DNA of 64,000 bases from Blastomyces gilchristii SLH14081 (taxonomy: Eukaryota > Ascomycota > Eurotiomycetes > Onygenales > Ajellomycetaceae): positions 1,072,134 through 1,136,133 of the forward strand of contig NW_003101672.1 in assembly GCF_000003855.2 (NCBI RefSeq). Reading direction: 5' to 3'. The stretch's first letter is position 1. Every line of letters starts with the position of its first letter. Shown piece after piece: positions 48,409 through 61,560 of the stretch. Below the pieces are notes generated by a model. The model had not been told where the DNA came from, ran no database searches, and saw nothing but the letters and a program-made list of their open reading frames with translations. Both the position numbers and the translations under genes were made by a program.

Positions 48409-49650
48409 ATGTCTAAATCTTCTAATTACACTGAGAAGCAGTTGCAAAGAGCTGTTGACATATACAAAAGTAATTCAAAATTAAAAATCACATCTCTATT
48501 ACAAGAATTCAAAGTCTCATATATTATTTTATATGAGAGAATCAATGAGAAGAAATCAAGAACTATGAGAGTTTCACTGAATCAAGCATTGAATAGCAGT
48601 CAGAAAGAGATAATTAAGATATAAATTCATCAGTTAAATATTAATTTTTACTCATTTATCATTGAGTATATCAAAGCTGCTGTGAACTGCATATTAAGAT
48701 AGTATTATACAGATTCAGAGACTGCATCTCTCACAGTAAGTAAGATATAAATATATCAATTCATTAAATGTCTGTCAGATTATAAATAAATTAAGTAAAA
48801 ACTCATGAATTCAAAACAAGTGTTTTATAAGAATATAAGCTTCATTATTAACTGATTTAATTAATATGAAGCTGTCTTTAATTATTAATTTTTTCACTGT
48901 GATATCTACAACTTTGATAAAATTAAATTTTAAGAAGAAGAAGAACACAGATAGTGAGTTATAATTATCTTTAAAGACATGAATTCTATTATACAGTTAT
49001 CATACTTCTGTGAGTTAATAACAGTAATAAAGTATATTAGTGCAGATAATACAGTATTAAATTCATTAATTATAATAAAATTAAAGATTTATCTAGAGAA
49101 TTAATATATATACTTCAACTTATCTGATAACTATATTATCACTGTATCTGAGTCTGGCTTTATAAATGATAAGATTGAATTTGAATAAATCAAGTGATTC
49201 AATAAGATGATAAAAAAGTGTTAAATAAGCAGTTATTAACTGCTATTAATAAATAATCATGATTCTCATCTCATAGAAGAATTTATTCAATACTGTGATC
49301 TTTATAAGATTATTCTGTTTGAATTCTCATCTTATATAAGTTATATTCTATAATCTCTTAATAGTGTATCTTTTCAGCAGTATAAGTATTATCATATGAA
49401 GACAGTTAATGAGACTATCTGCTATAGATATGAGTAGTATAATAATAGATAATTTCTTACTAATCTGAAGAGTATTTAACTATAAGTATTTAAATCTAAT
49501 ACTGTGAGAGCTGGCTTTATCAACTATGAAATGTATTCAGTTAATTATGATATAATTTTCAATTAATTGAGATCTCTTATCATTAATAATGCTCTGAATC
49601 TCAACATATATAATAATGATAGTAATATATGCAATCACTTTATCTCATCA
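48409..49650 (+). pseudogene. pogo/Fot1-like DDE transposase relic
   Basis: ATG at 48409 opens 71 codons with a psq-type helix-turn-helix: YTEKQLQRAVDIYKSNSKLK, then ITSLLQEFKVSYIILYERI. Continuing in frame through TAA/TAG/TGA codons, family landmarks follow: IHQLNINFYSFIIEYIKAAV, IYQFIKCLSDYK, YNFDKIKF (first catalytic Asp, normally FDETGF), LITVIKYISADNTVLNSLII, VSESGFINDKIEFE, LLLINNHDSHLIEEFIQYC (normally DGHGSH; Asp changed to Asn) and IILFEFSSYISYIL. This is the DDE_1 superfamily fold of fungal Fot1/pogo transposases. It is inactivated by many stops and by loss of a catalytic Asp. I could not identify the terminal inverted repeats. Confidence 0.85.
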
Positions 49651-50673
49651 TCTGCAGATTAACTGTCAACTGTCTTCTATAATATAACAGAACTGAAGCA
49701 GTGACTAGTCAGCGGCATTATATAGAGATAGTTGTTTGAGAAGCTATATAAGTGAGCTTAACTATCTTGCTTAAATAGTGAGCTCATAGGCTACAGAGTT
49801 ATTGTGAGAATATCATAGATATAATACTTAGTATACTAAGAAGATTGTATAAGACATGCAGTAACTCTCATATATATTTCAGTAGAAGAAAAATGAATCA
49901 CTGACTTCTTTTATAAAAAGTCAGTATCTAGCTATTCTATATAGATAATAAGCAGATACTCTTCTCTCATTTCATGAGTGAGAATAGCTGAAGTGATATC
50001 TTAGTAATGTCTTACTATCAAGAAAAAGTAATCTGCTAATCTTGTATAGAAGTAGAATTCTCATATTCATTAATCAGATCTTTCTATGATATATCTGAAT
50101 AATATTATAGAGTGATTGAAAACTGGTTTGAATAATCTGCAGAATGAATGAAATTATTCATATAAAAGTAGTAAGCTGTGTGAAACTGCAGCAGAGTCTT
50201 GACACAGTTAGAGACATGACAATATTCTTCTCTTTAAAAGCATAGTCTTGATACTCTTAAGATTACTAAATTAGAAATTATCTTTATTATATAACAACAG
50301 TTACTAACTGATTGACAGTGTATATACTGTATAAAGAAATAGATGAGCTTTTCTACTGACTGTGTAGATCTTTCTTTTCTCATCTTCATTTAAATCAAAC
50401 ACATGATAAGTGAGTTTCTTATATATTAATTTAAAATGTGAAAAATGTAGTTAATAAGTGACTTGCAGATCTCTTATTATATTTCATTCTATATATAAAA
50501 TTCTCTGTAAAAGTGATATATTTTAGAGACAAAGCTAACAGTAGTGATAGAATTTTTTAAAAAGATCTCTCTCTCTGTAAAACATTTTTCTTTCTCTCTC
50601 TTCAATTGTAATAGTGAGTGTATAAAAGTATCATTCTTGAAGAATAATAAAGAGCTTATTCTGATATTTTCTA

Positions 50674-51348
50674 GTGAGTAATAAATGTCTTCATAATACA
50701 GCTGCAGTCTCTGTGACTGTTAAGAAAGCCAGGTTGAAGATGAAGACAGTAATATCAATGAGTCATGAAAGCACTGCTTTCATTATCATATCTTCTCTTT
50801 CTTCTGCATCTCTTACAGCTGCAGTGATAGTAGCTGCATCTTGCAGTGAAATGTCATTTCTTCTATCAGCTGATTTATCTGCATCTGATTCATTCTCTGC
50901 CTCTCTCACTGCTGTTATGACATCACTTCTCTCTTCAATCAACACAGTGACATATGACCCTGTGTGATTATTCAGAGAGAATCTCAGAGAGAGCTTAATT
51001 CTGAAAACAGTAGCTTTAAGAAGCTTAATCTATAGTTTCTCTTCTATAGTATATCTGAGCCCTACTTGAAATGCTGCTGAGTTGAGTCTGCAGAGTCTTA
51101 TAATTTCTTTATCTTCTCTCTGTGAGAAGGCTCTGATACAGTCTCTGACTAGTACTGTTACTTGTCTACACTGTACTAAGCAGCTGAAGAAGAGAGAGAT
51201 CTTATATATCTACTTCTTCTCTCACTTCTATTATTTCTATTATATCTGCAACAATAACTTCTATCTCTCTGTAAGTATTATCTACTCTATAAGAAGGCAT
51301 TGTATCAGCTCTGATAAGAAGCTCAGATGCTTAAGTAGTACAGAGTGA
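50674..51348 (+). other. Ser/Thr/Ala-rich open stretch in the isochore, identity unknown
   Basis: One plus-strand frame runs from 50674 to past 51348 with only two in-frame TGA codons (50968-50970 and 51067-51069). It reads Ser/Thr/Ala-rich sequence (SSLSSASLTAAVIVAAS) followed by a segment with several Cys (TSTVTCLHCTKQLKKRE, then YICNNNFYL). It lies beyond the chromodomain end of the minus-strand chromovirus, hence antisense to it, if that element extends this far. It resembles in style, not shown in sequence, the antisense frames of the inner element. Confidence 0.3.
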
Positions 51349-51999
51349 GAGTCTCAGAGCTCTAAGTGTTAATGAATTTTATCAAGACTGAGAAGATTCT
51401 TCTTACTTATTTATAAAAGAAGACAAAAGTATAAATCTCTGAGATAAAAAAACATCTCAGAATGACTGATCTTAAGAAAAGATCAGTCAGTATTATCATT
51501 GAAAGTATCACAGAGATTAATCACTGATTGAAGAGAATCTCACTTCAATTGAAGTAGATGACTGAAATACTTTATAAATTAATAAGTTAATACTTTAAGT
51601 ATCTCTTATACTCTTCTACAGCATGCTTCTCTATGACACTGCAGTGCTAACTTCTCAGCAGATAAAGATACTGATACTGAAGACTTCAATAATAAAGAAT
51701 GAGTTTAATGAGAATGTAATTATTAATAAGTAGACTCTGAGATTCTCTTCTTTTACTTTTTCAGTGAGCTGCAGTCTTATTAGAATAACAGCAGTCTGTA
51801 GATTGATAATATTAATCTTTTTATTAATTTCAAATATTTCTTTTCTTTCAACTGCTTCAGGAATTTTATACTTGTATAGTCTCATTAAACTTTTAAAAAA
51901 TTCTTTGAGAGAAAATAGAAGAAGAGTGTTATAGAGCTTATAAGATATCAACTCATCACTATAAGATTATCTCTAAAAAACTCTTTAAGAAAAATAAGA

Positions 52000-53716
52000 A
52001 GTCTTAAGCAGTATTTCTTACTTAATATCTCTGATGTGTAATAAGATAATCTCTACTAGCTATCTCATAGCTTGCAATCTCTTTCTCAGTATTTTTCAAA
52101 TACTTAAGTGATTCTCATGAATTCTCTGATAATAAATAATCTTTTTATTTAATAAGATATTGAAGCTTACTGTAATATATTTACTTATTCAATATTTTCT
52201 TCATAAGATATTTAATATCACTCTCAATCTCAATACTATTCAGCTGAGACAGCTTCATCTCAGAATATTACTTATAGAGCTTTAAATAGAAAATGTGAAA
52301 AACAGAATAAATTAATTTCAATTCTATAAGTAATTTTAACTCATATATCTGCTTACTTATTACTCTTATTACTGAGAAAGATTCTAGTCACTGCTCACTG
52401 AGCTTCTTATATAGTCTTATTATCTTGATATTCTTTGCTGAAAGTAGTACTTGATTCTCTATCAAGAACTTCATTAAAAGATATTTTTAATTATAGTATT
52501 TTATCTACTGCTTCTAAGTACAGTGAATACTTTTCATCATCTTCTTATAAATTTTATTCAAAAGTTTCAATCTTACTTTTACTTCTAATACTGAGAGATA
52601 CTCTATTCTCTGTATCTATTTAATATTCTGACTGTTTATTCTTCTCTTTAAAATATCATCTGTGATGTTACTGAGTAATGAAGAATTATATTCATAATAA
52701 GTATAGAAAGAAGATATCTTTAAGATTACATTCTTTACATTGTTATATATAAATTCAGTGATTAGAAGATATTTAAGTCAATTATTCTGATAATATAAAT
52801 AGAATATTTAAAGATGCTATTCTAGTATCTGATTCTGATATTCAGTCTGATCATCTGTCTGTGAATGAAATACAGTACTGAGAAGATATCTTATTATAAG
52901 ATAATAGTAAAAAGCTGATTAATATTTACTGATGAAGAGAGATTCTCAATCTGTTATTAACAATTTCAAAGCTCTGTAATTATAAATGATGATATTTAAA
53001 AACAGATCAGTCAATTCAGAGACTTTAATATTTTTATAAGTAGAGATATATCTGATCATCTTTATAAAGCAGTTAACAATGATCAAAATTGAGTTATATT
53101 CTTTAACTCTTATTAACTTCAGCAGATTAACTATGAAATTCATCAATAGATTCTATCATGAGCTCTTTAAAACAGGCAGTGATATTAACTCACTGTATTA
53201 CTTATATCACAGAATCTTTATTCTTTGATAGATATTATAAGTCTTAATAAACTCTTTGATATCTGCTCAGAGCTTGTCTTAAATATATTTATATTTTAGA
53301 AGCTTCTCAGTCTTCTCTAATCTGAAGTGCTCTGTATAAGAATTATTATAATGAATTCTCAATAACTTCTGATACACTGCTCTACTATAAGAGATGAAGA
53401 CTGAATTATTCAGCAGTAGAAGTTTATATTCTTTTAATTATCAGTAACTTGATTTCTTAGCAGCACTGTCCTGCTCAGAGTCTATTTCTTTCAAGTTTAA
53501 ACTGAATTCTTTCTTCTTCAACTTCTGAATTTAAGCTGTAGTAGAGATATCTCTCTTCTATAACTTATCAATGAATTTTAAAAGTAGTCAGATTGAAAGA
53601 TTATAGACTGTTTTATTCTTTATCAATTCAATGATTGTAAGATATAATATAAGAAGCTCATAATCTTCAGTGTCAGTTCTCTGCAGAGATCTGAGTTTTC
53701 TTTCACCTTCTTTACT
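52000..53716 (-). mobile_element. Outer Ty3/gypsy chromovirus, segment 1 (integrase and chromodomain)
   Basis: Minus-strand pol 3' part. Integrase core at 53146-52946 reads MNFIVNLLKLIRVKEYNSIL, NCFIKMIRYISTYKN and KVSELTDLFL, the usual gypsy DFIxxLPxSxGYDSILVVVDRxTKMAxFIPT block. Integrase continues to about 52650. A chromodomain follows near 52245-52070 (IEIESDIKYLMKKMLNK, then LQYLIK, ending SLKYLKNTEKEIASYE), marking it as a chromovirus. Many in-frame stops. The upstream half of the gene is found again after the inner element, from 61740. The left end of this element (its 3' LTR) is not located because its partner LTR lies outside the window. Confidence 0.85.
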
Positions 53717-53720
53717 GAGT
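53717..53720. repeat. Target-site duplication GAGT, left of inner gypsy
   Basis: GAGT precedes the 5' LTR and recurs directly after the 3' LTR (61736-61739). If the first LTR base is shared, it can be read as 5 bp GAGTT. Confidence 0.75.
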
Positions 53721-53895
53721 TATGATTCGGAAGAACATACGACCGTCGGATAATAACGCGGCCGCTTCTGAACTTGCTTACAAGTGTAAAGGGGTCATAG
53801 CAGTCACTAATTAATTTAGTGTATAATATTACAATATATAAGAAGCTGGTATACACCTGTAATCATACACTGACTCAAGCAATCTTTGAATCACA
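53721..53895 (+). repeat. 5' LTR of inner gypsy element (175 bp)
   Basis: Starts TATGATTC, a mutated TGTGATTC, and ends GAATCACA, an 8 bp inverted repeat intact in the other LTR. Compared by hand with 61561-61735 there are about two dozen differences, all transitions and no indels. CpGs survive mainly in the first half of this copy. Confidence 0.93.
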
Positions 53896-54299
53896 TCTGA
53901 TAGTATGTCTAAAAACTAGTAAGAAGCACAGGCTTCTTCAGAGCATGATAATTTCATCTACAAAGCAATTTATAGTTATCATGTCAGTGTGATTCTAGAA
54001 CATCTCAAAAGATAGCATATAAAGAGCAGTGAGCAGAAGAGCATTCAATTGATACTGCTTCACTTATTAGAGAAAAACTTCACACTCAGATGAATGTCAC
54101 ATATGCAAACAGATGAGATGTGAGAAAAGAAATGAAAGCAGTGAATCAGATTCAAAGAAGACTGCTCTTCACTTAAAGAAATAAAAGAGAGAAATGATCA
54201 TCATCAGAGTTGTACAATGACAACAGAAATAATATAATGATATAGTGATATAACAATACAGTAATATAATAATAGACATTATATGATTAATAAGAAAAT

Positions 54300-55560
54300 C
54301 ACTGAAATGAATATCTTTTCTAGTCAATATAAATAATACACTTCTCTGCTATCTGAACTGAAAGATATGCAGAACCTCTCAGAGAGTTTATCTAAAGCAG
54401 TAAGAAAAGCAGCTGAAATCACTGAATCAGAATCAAAGCTTCATATACATACAAGAATTCTAAACAAGATTAAGGCCTTGTATATACAGTGACAGACTGA
54501 GACAGAAGTCAAACAATAATTGACATTCACTGCAGATCAAGCATTCACTATGAAGAGCTTCACTGATGCAATCATCATCATCAATAAGAATAGAGAAAAC
54601 CAGATCTTAGACCTGCAGCAGAAGATTGAACATTTACACAGACAGATAACTACACTGAATCTGAAGATCTCATCACAATTATTCACAACCTCTTCAGAAG
54701 TATACACATTATCAGAGATCACTGTGCAGAATAAGAATTCAAGTATAAGATACATCAAGTCAGAAGATCTGCTGAAGTTATCAAGTTTCAATAGTAACTG
54801 AAAAAATAATGCTGCAATCAGCTGGCTAAGTCAGATGCAATTATATTATCAGATTAAACATGAACTCACAGACAGATAGTTAACAGAATTTCAACAAGTC
54901 TTAAGATCTGCTGCATTTCTATATAGAAAAGTGAAGTCATTATAAATGACTGATGAAAAGATGAATCTCACAGACTCAGAGCAATATTCATTCTCATAAA
55001 TATGAAATGAGTTTTCCAAATGAATCTTGCACAACTTTGAGAAAGTGAACACATAAGACAAGTATTACAAATACTTCACTGAGTGTAGATAAATGAGCAA
55101 TCTTATATCATACTTCATACACTTCAGCTTACACTATCTTGTGTTGAATGAAGAGCTTTTAACATCTTTCTGTTTACAGATCTTCATTCTCTGAATGCCA
55201 TCACTAAAGTACTGAATTTCTCAAAAAAGAAATCCTCTGAGTGAAAACCTTGATGTCACAAGCATCAAGCTTACTTCAACTGCAGACATCAAAATCATGA
55301 TGCAAAAGATTGCACTCAGTATGCACAGTCAAGAGAAGCAAGAGAGTTAAAAAACTAGCAGAATCAGTGAGCTCAGAGACACTCACTGATATAATGATAT
55401 TCTATAAAAAGTCTTCAAAGTGAAAGAGATGCTCATGTTAGATGATTCTCTGAATTCTGCAAATATCAAGAGAAAGCAGGCTTCTGACTGAGATGCGGGT
55501 AAGGAGGAAGTGAATACTCACCTCAATGTCTTGAGACCTGAAATGTTAATGTATAAGAAG
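54300..55560 (+). pseudogene. gag remnant of inner gypsy element
   Basis: The longest open piece (54520-54801) has a coiled-coil heptad region (QILDLQQKIEHLHRQITTLN) followed by the capsid lead-in RYIKSEDLLKLSSFN. Further on, in frame through stops, comes the typical gypsy capsid helix series (AISWLSQMQLYYQI, LTEFQQVLRSAAFLY, ILHNFEKVNT, YFTECR). A zinc knuckle could not be picked out. Confidence 0.75.
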
Positions 55561-55579
55561 CACTTGAATAAGAATTGAG

Positions 55580-58500
55580 AGATGACTGTAAAAGTGTTAG
55601 CAGACACAGAAGCTTCTACACAATATATTGATAATCATATAATTCAAAGACTGAAAGAGATTCACTGAGTGAAGAATCTCTGATATATAAGATTATCTGA
55701 TAACTGATATTTGATATTACTCACAAGAGTAAGAGTTTCCTTGCACTTCAGAGAATGATCTTGCTATATTTGAGCATGAGAGCTGCAGAACATGAAATAC
55801 AACCTTATTCTCAGACTTGATTGATTTCAAAGGTTCAATTCGCAGATTTAATAGTGTACATGTTATATGCAGTTAATCAATAGAAAGAGAACAGTTCATA
55901 CAATTCTATTAACTGATATGAGAAGAACATTTCACATCTCTGATATAGAAGGGTTAAATCTGCTTACACATCAATAAGCAAAGAGAATGATTTACAAGAC
56001 CTCATTCAAAAGCATTCTGTATGTCATACAGAACTTAGAAGTGAAGAAAATCAAGATAAAGAATATACAGAAGGACAAGTGTATGAAGAAGCTTCTGAAG
56101 AAGTATGAGAAGATCTTTTAAATAGATCTTTCACTGAAATTATCATCAGAACAAGAATTCATATATGAGATTGACACAGAGAATATAAAACCAGTCAATC
56201 AGAATGCATATTCTCTGTCATAAACACATCTCAAAGAACAGAAGCATCAGATCACAGACCTTCTAGAACATGATCTCATACAACTCTTATCAAGCATGTG
56301 AGGCTTTTCAGTCCTATTCATAAAAAAGACAGATGAGAAGTAATAGATATGTATTGATTATTAAGCACTCAACAAGCTTACAATCAAGAATAAATATTCA
56401 TTATCATGAATTCAACAACAGTTAAATATAGTTGAAAACACTCAATATCTATCAAAGATCAATCTTCTCTCAGAATACTGACAGATCTGTATAGACAAAC
56501 TATCAGTTCTGTGAACTGCATTTAATATACAATGAGAGAAGTTTGAATTTCTGATAATATCATTCAGTCTGATAAATGCATCTGTCATCTTTTAAACAAT
56601 GATGAATATAATTCTTCATAAACAGAATAAAACCTTATATCTCATATATCTCAATAATATTCTAGTCTTTTCAAACTCATATAATAAATATCTGAAGCAT
56701 CTTGATAAAGTGCTTACAACTCTGACAGAGTATAAGCTCTACATCAAATTAACAAAGTGTGTGTTTGAAATGAAAGAGTTGAAGTTTATAGAATATGTAG
56801 TGAGTGATGACTGTATATATCTTATCTCAGAGAAATTGAATATTATAGTGAATTGATCACAGCTGAGAAACATACATTATATACAACAGTTTCTCAGATT
56901 GATCTTCTATTATCACAGATTTATCAAGAATTTTATACAAATATCTGCATCACTCTCAGATCTCTTAAGAGAAACAGATATAAATCTGTAAAAGAAGAAG
57001 TTTCATTCAATCATCTAAAATGCTGTATATGAAGAGGCTTTTCTCACACTGAGAGAACATGTAACAACATTCTCAGTGCTTATTCAATCAGATCATGATA
57101 AACCTTTCTACATCAAGACAGACATATCTGAATGAGCTATCAGAGACACTCTTCTACAGATGAGCAAGAACAGCAAGCTGCACTCAGTGATATACAATGA
57201 TAGAAAACTATCAGGCGCTGAGCTTAATTACTCAGTGTATGAAAAGAAATTGCTAGCAATCAAGCACACACTGATATTATGAAATAGATATATTGATAAC
57301 AAGCATACAATAATAGTGATTATGAATCATAAAAGCCTCATCTATCTACAATCAATAACAAAACCTTTCAAACACTTAGTACATTGAATCTCAGAGTTTC
57401 AAGCATACAATCTTCATATCAAATACTGAAAGAGATCAGACACTGTGATGCCTGATACAATCAGTCACAGACTCAATTTCATGAATGAGAATTCTGTAAA
57501 CCAGGCATAAGAGAAGTTCATATTAAATGCACTGAAAGAGTGCAAGAAATCAGAATAAGTGAACATCATAATCTCTCACTTGAAGAATGACAAGATGTCA
57601 GATAACAAGCATCTCATAAGAGTAGTAGAAGAGATGCTTTCAAACTTCAAGCTGAGAAAATTGAAAAATAATATTATGCTTTATCACAATCTAGAATATG
57701 CAGAAGCTCTCTATCTAGAATCTTCATTTAGACACAACCTGATAGCTCACATGCACAAGAAATTCAGTCACTTAGAAAGTTCTGAACTTATAAGCATACT
57801 TAAATCAAGAGCATACTGATCAAACATGACTGAGAACATTCAGACATACACTCATGAGTGTCTGAATTATCAGATTATAAAAGAATCTAAGAAAGAGTTA
57901 GAATATGAGAAAGTACAACATCAGATGAAGTGTATAATACAATTATTCAAATAATGAGAGATGAACCTCATAGACATATTACTGTGAATATTAAATGAAA
58001 ATCAATGAATAATCACTGCTATTGATTACACTACTGACTGATCAGTTATAAAAGCAGTTTCAGAGATAATAAAGAAGATGATGATAAAGTTTCTACATGA
58101 TGAAATCTATATTAACTATGAAATACTGTGTGAGATTCTAACTGATAACAGTGCAAATCTCATAGAAGAAGTAGTGAGATATTTCATGAATCAGTTACAG
58201 ACAAGATATTGTAGAACAATATCATATCATTCACAGATGAACAGAAAGATGAAATACTTAAATGAAATCTTAGATAACATGCTGATGAAATATCTAGTAA
58301 GCAAGTCTATGAGATTATGAGATGAATATCTCAGTCAGACACTATTAGTCACACAAATTCAGTAGTATGCAGTCTTCAAGTGTTCATCATTCTATCTGTT
58401 ATATGAATTACATCCGTGCATTCTGAAGAATACTTTGAAAAAGATGAGAAAGAAAACAGCAGTTACAGACACAGAATCAAGATTGAAAGAGATCAGTCAC

Positions 58501-58800
58501 ACACACATAAAAACTAACAAGTTACTTCTGAACTGAGCAATTCAATTAAAAAGAATACAAGACTCACTAGTTAAGAAATCAAGTCTCAAGATAAGAACAT
58601 AAATTCTCATATATAATGAGAGTTCTGAGAAGTTTCAATCTAGGTGATTTGAGTCATATAAAATACTCAAATCACATTCTCTGAGAATATACACATTGAA
58701 AGAATCAGAGGGACAGATCTTATATAACTTAATAAATAATTCATAACTTATAAAAGCAAAGATATAAGACTCAAGCAGATTATAATCATCTGCAGCACTA
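55580..58800 (+). pseudogene. pol remnant: protease, RT, RNase H, integrase
   Basis: Protease active site at about 55603 reads VLADTEASTQYID, an altered DTGAS with Gly changed to Glu. RT runs about 56150-56950: NKLTIKNKYSLS, then LIYLNNILVFSNSYNKYLKH, where YLNN (56647-56658) replaces the catalytic YLDD. RNase H about 57040-57470 (FYIKTDIS, GAELNYSVYEKKLLAIKHTL, HTIIVIMNHKSLIYL). Integrase about 57680-58400 (HKKFSHLESSELISILKSRAY, CLNYQIIKESKKE, ILTDNSANLIEEVVRYFMNQL, TISYHSQMNRKMKYLNEIL). The C-terminus (58610-58790) reads SSEKFQSR-stop-FESYKILKSHSL, a GPYKVLK-type module. Dozens of stops, mostly TGA where Arg or Trp is expected. Confidence 0.9.
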
Positions 58801-59583
58801 TTATCAGCATTGAAAAAAGAAGAAGCTTACAATTGAAAAGCCTCACAAAGTAAGAGAAATCATAGACACTTATGAATCAGATGATCTTACTTATTTCAAT
58901 CTTTTCATAATTATAAGAAAAGAATGAGAAGAAATGAAGAAATCAGATAAATATCACACTTTAATAAGTGATGAGACTGTAGCTGATTATATAATAATGT
59001 GCTGCAGACAGCAGATGTAATATGATAAAGAGTAGTCTCAAAGTGACAGACTTGCACATGAGTCAGATTATAGAAGAAAAAGAGATTCAGAGTTGAATTT
59101 AACTGTTTATATCAGTTCAATCACAGAGATCACAGAGAACAAACTATCTGAAACATCTGTGAATATATAAGATCAAGTCATCTCAATCTCTGAAGACACT
59201 CAGAGATCAGACAAGATTAGTTTTAATAAGCTATTCACTGTAGTAGTCTGAGCAGACAAAGAGAGACAGTATAATGCATAAAACAGAATCATAAAAGATG
59301 AAAGCTGTCAAATCTAGTCACTGAACACTGTATTATATAGAGATTGTGTAAGAGTAGTGACTAGCAGATAAAGAAAAAGTGTAAGAAAAGAAAAGAAATA
59401 ATGAATTGATCATCAATTATAAGAGTCAGCTGTAAAAGATAAATATTATCATATATATCTTATTCATTTTCATATGTCATATATTTAATCTATTTTCAAC
59501 ATCATATCACCTGAAAAACATCAAAAACAAAGAAAATCTCAAAACTCAAGATTTACAAGAAATTCAAGAGCTGTAAGTCACTC

Positions 59584-61446
59584 TTATAATAATACTATAC
59601 ATATCTCTGATTTCTCTATCACTCTGTATATGACATTAATGTCATTTATCACAAGATTGACTGGAATGTCAATATAGAAATGCATACATGTATATGTAGA
59701 GAAATTGAAGAAGAGTATGAAACTTACAGAATCAGAAGTCAGAGCAGAAAGAACAGAGATAGAAGAAATAGAAGAAGAAGAAGACACAGAACTGAATAAA
59801 TAACAGCAGAAGTCACTCAGAGTTAAACACTTACAATCTGATATATACACAATCTTCCTCACAGAGAAGAGAGAGAAAGTGATGAAAGAAGCTTGAGAAT
59901 AAGAGAGAGTAGTCTCAGCAGTATTATTATCTTCAATTAGAATGACCTCTGACACTGAAGCAACTAAGAATTATTATTAGTGTACAAAAATCACAAAATC
60001 AGAGATGAAAATAGTTATTAAACAAACACTCACTGATCTTAGAGTTGTACATATAATTATAACACACATGAGGCTTCTCAGAAAGAGAGAGAGAGACATG
60101 AGAAAATGCAGAAAGCAGAACACAGCATGTGAATAGCTCATTTTCATGATAACATCTCAGACAAGATGTATAAGTCTCACACCTGCAGGTGTAAAAGAGT
60201 ACAATATTCAAATTCTCATTCTTAAAAACACAGATATCTTTTGCCTGCACTACAAAGTCAGATGATAGACATCAGAGAATAGACTGATACAGATCTATCA
60301 TCTCAAAGAAATTTATCAGAGCAGATATCTTCATAATATTGAACTTTACAGTTGTAAAAAGCTTCTTAATATCTGTGAATATCACAACTTCATGTATAGT
60401 AAAACTCATAACAATTTTCTCTAAGAACAGAAAAATCAGTATTAGAAAGAAAAGATGAAAAAGAAAAAGACTTACAATCTTAACACTGTTAAGAGAGAGA
60501 GTGATTCTCTGATATAAATAAATAATTATCTTATTATAAATATTTAAAATAAACATAATAATCAGTATCTGTGATCAAGCTTCAGATAGTCATGTTATAC
60601 ACAGTCTTCATATAATAAATTATTCTGAGAGTCAGTAAGAAGAGTGAGAGTGTATATACTGAGAAACATGATTTATTAAGTCTATATAACATCTTCTTGA
60701 AATAGGAAGAGCTGATAACAAAAGCAGAGACAGTAAAACCAGAAGTAGTAGAAGTGAGAGTTACAGAAACAGAGATAGCAGAAGTAGAAGAATCAGACAC
60801 AGAGACAGATGTAGAAGATTGAGAGAGAGTAGCAGAGAAAGAAACAGAGAGAACAGAGAGAGATACAGAAGACTCAGTCATATATAATACAGACAATTTC
60901 TTCATTATTATGTTTTTTAAGTTCTCAATCAATGATTCAATATTAAGTTCACTATCATTAGCAGATGCAGATCTGTCAATATATAAAGATTCTATATAAA
61001 TAAAAACAATATATCAGCATCTGTGTTTATATAAAATTATGTCAGAAAACACAATCAGAAACCTGCTGAGAAGAAAACAGTCAAGAGTATATAAGAAGAT
61101 GAAGAAGATGTGTCATTCATGATAGTATGTTCTGATAATTGTTAGAAGATAAACAAGTTCTGATTACATTTCATAACACATTACACTTACTGCTAACAAA
61201 CTGCTCAATATGAGCACTATAAGAACACTTGTTATGAAAACAAGAGATCATCACTAGAAATGTGTACAATGTAATAGATAAACAGATAGAAGGTGTTAAA
61301 CAGAAGAAGAGGTAGTAATCTGAGATAAAATGATAATAGCATTCAATGATGATGATAATGAAGAAGATGATTGAAGAATGAGAAAAGTTGATGAATAAGT
61401 AATATAATATAGTGAAAGTTTCTTTATAAGAATGTATATGAAACAC
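59584..61446 (-). other. Antisense open frames with Cys clusters inside the inner gypsy element
   Basis: Five successive minus-strand frames cover the stretch between pol and the 3' LTR: 61446-61171, 60932-60582, 60556-60272, 60250-59999 and 59955-59584. The frames at 60556-60272 and 60250-59999 are the same frame joined through one TGA where CGA is a simple reversal. A CACTAATA-like branch site and TTGCTTCAG acceptor separate 59999 from 59955, hinting at an intron. Cys/His clusters occur: CFHNKCSYSAHIEQ, TCRCETYTSCLRCYHENEL and KPHVCYNYMYNSKISEC. One part is Ser/Thr-rich. A spliced antisense gene carried by the retrotransposon is possible; chance openness after CpG loss is the alternative. 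Confidence 0.4.
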
Positions 61447-61548
61447 TAGTCAAATCAGAAATAGATCACATAATCGCGAACACTAGTGACATGCTAATTC
61501 ACATGAAGCTAGAGCAGACATCATAGTCATATAAGCATGACTGAATCT

Positions 61549-61560
61549 GGTGAGAGAGGA
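61549..61560 (+). other. Polypurine tract of inner gypsy element
   Basis: GGTGAGAGAGGA directly abuts the 3' LTR, the position of the plus-strand primer in LTR retrotransposons. It supports the LTR start at 61561. Confidence 0.8.

Noticed and set aside
53896..53915. Primer-binding site after the 5' LTR
   Set aside because: The bases right after the LTR show no TGG-starting match to a tRNA 3' end; mutation or self-priming could explain it, so none is called.
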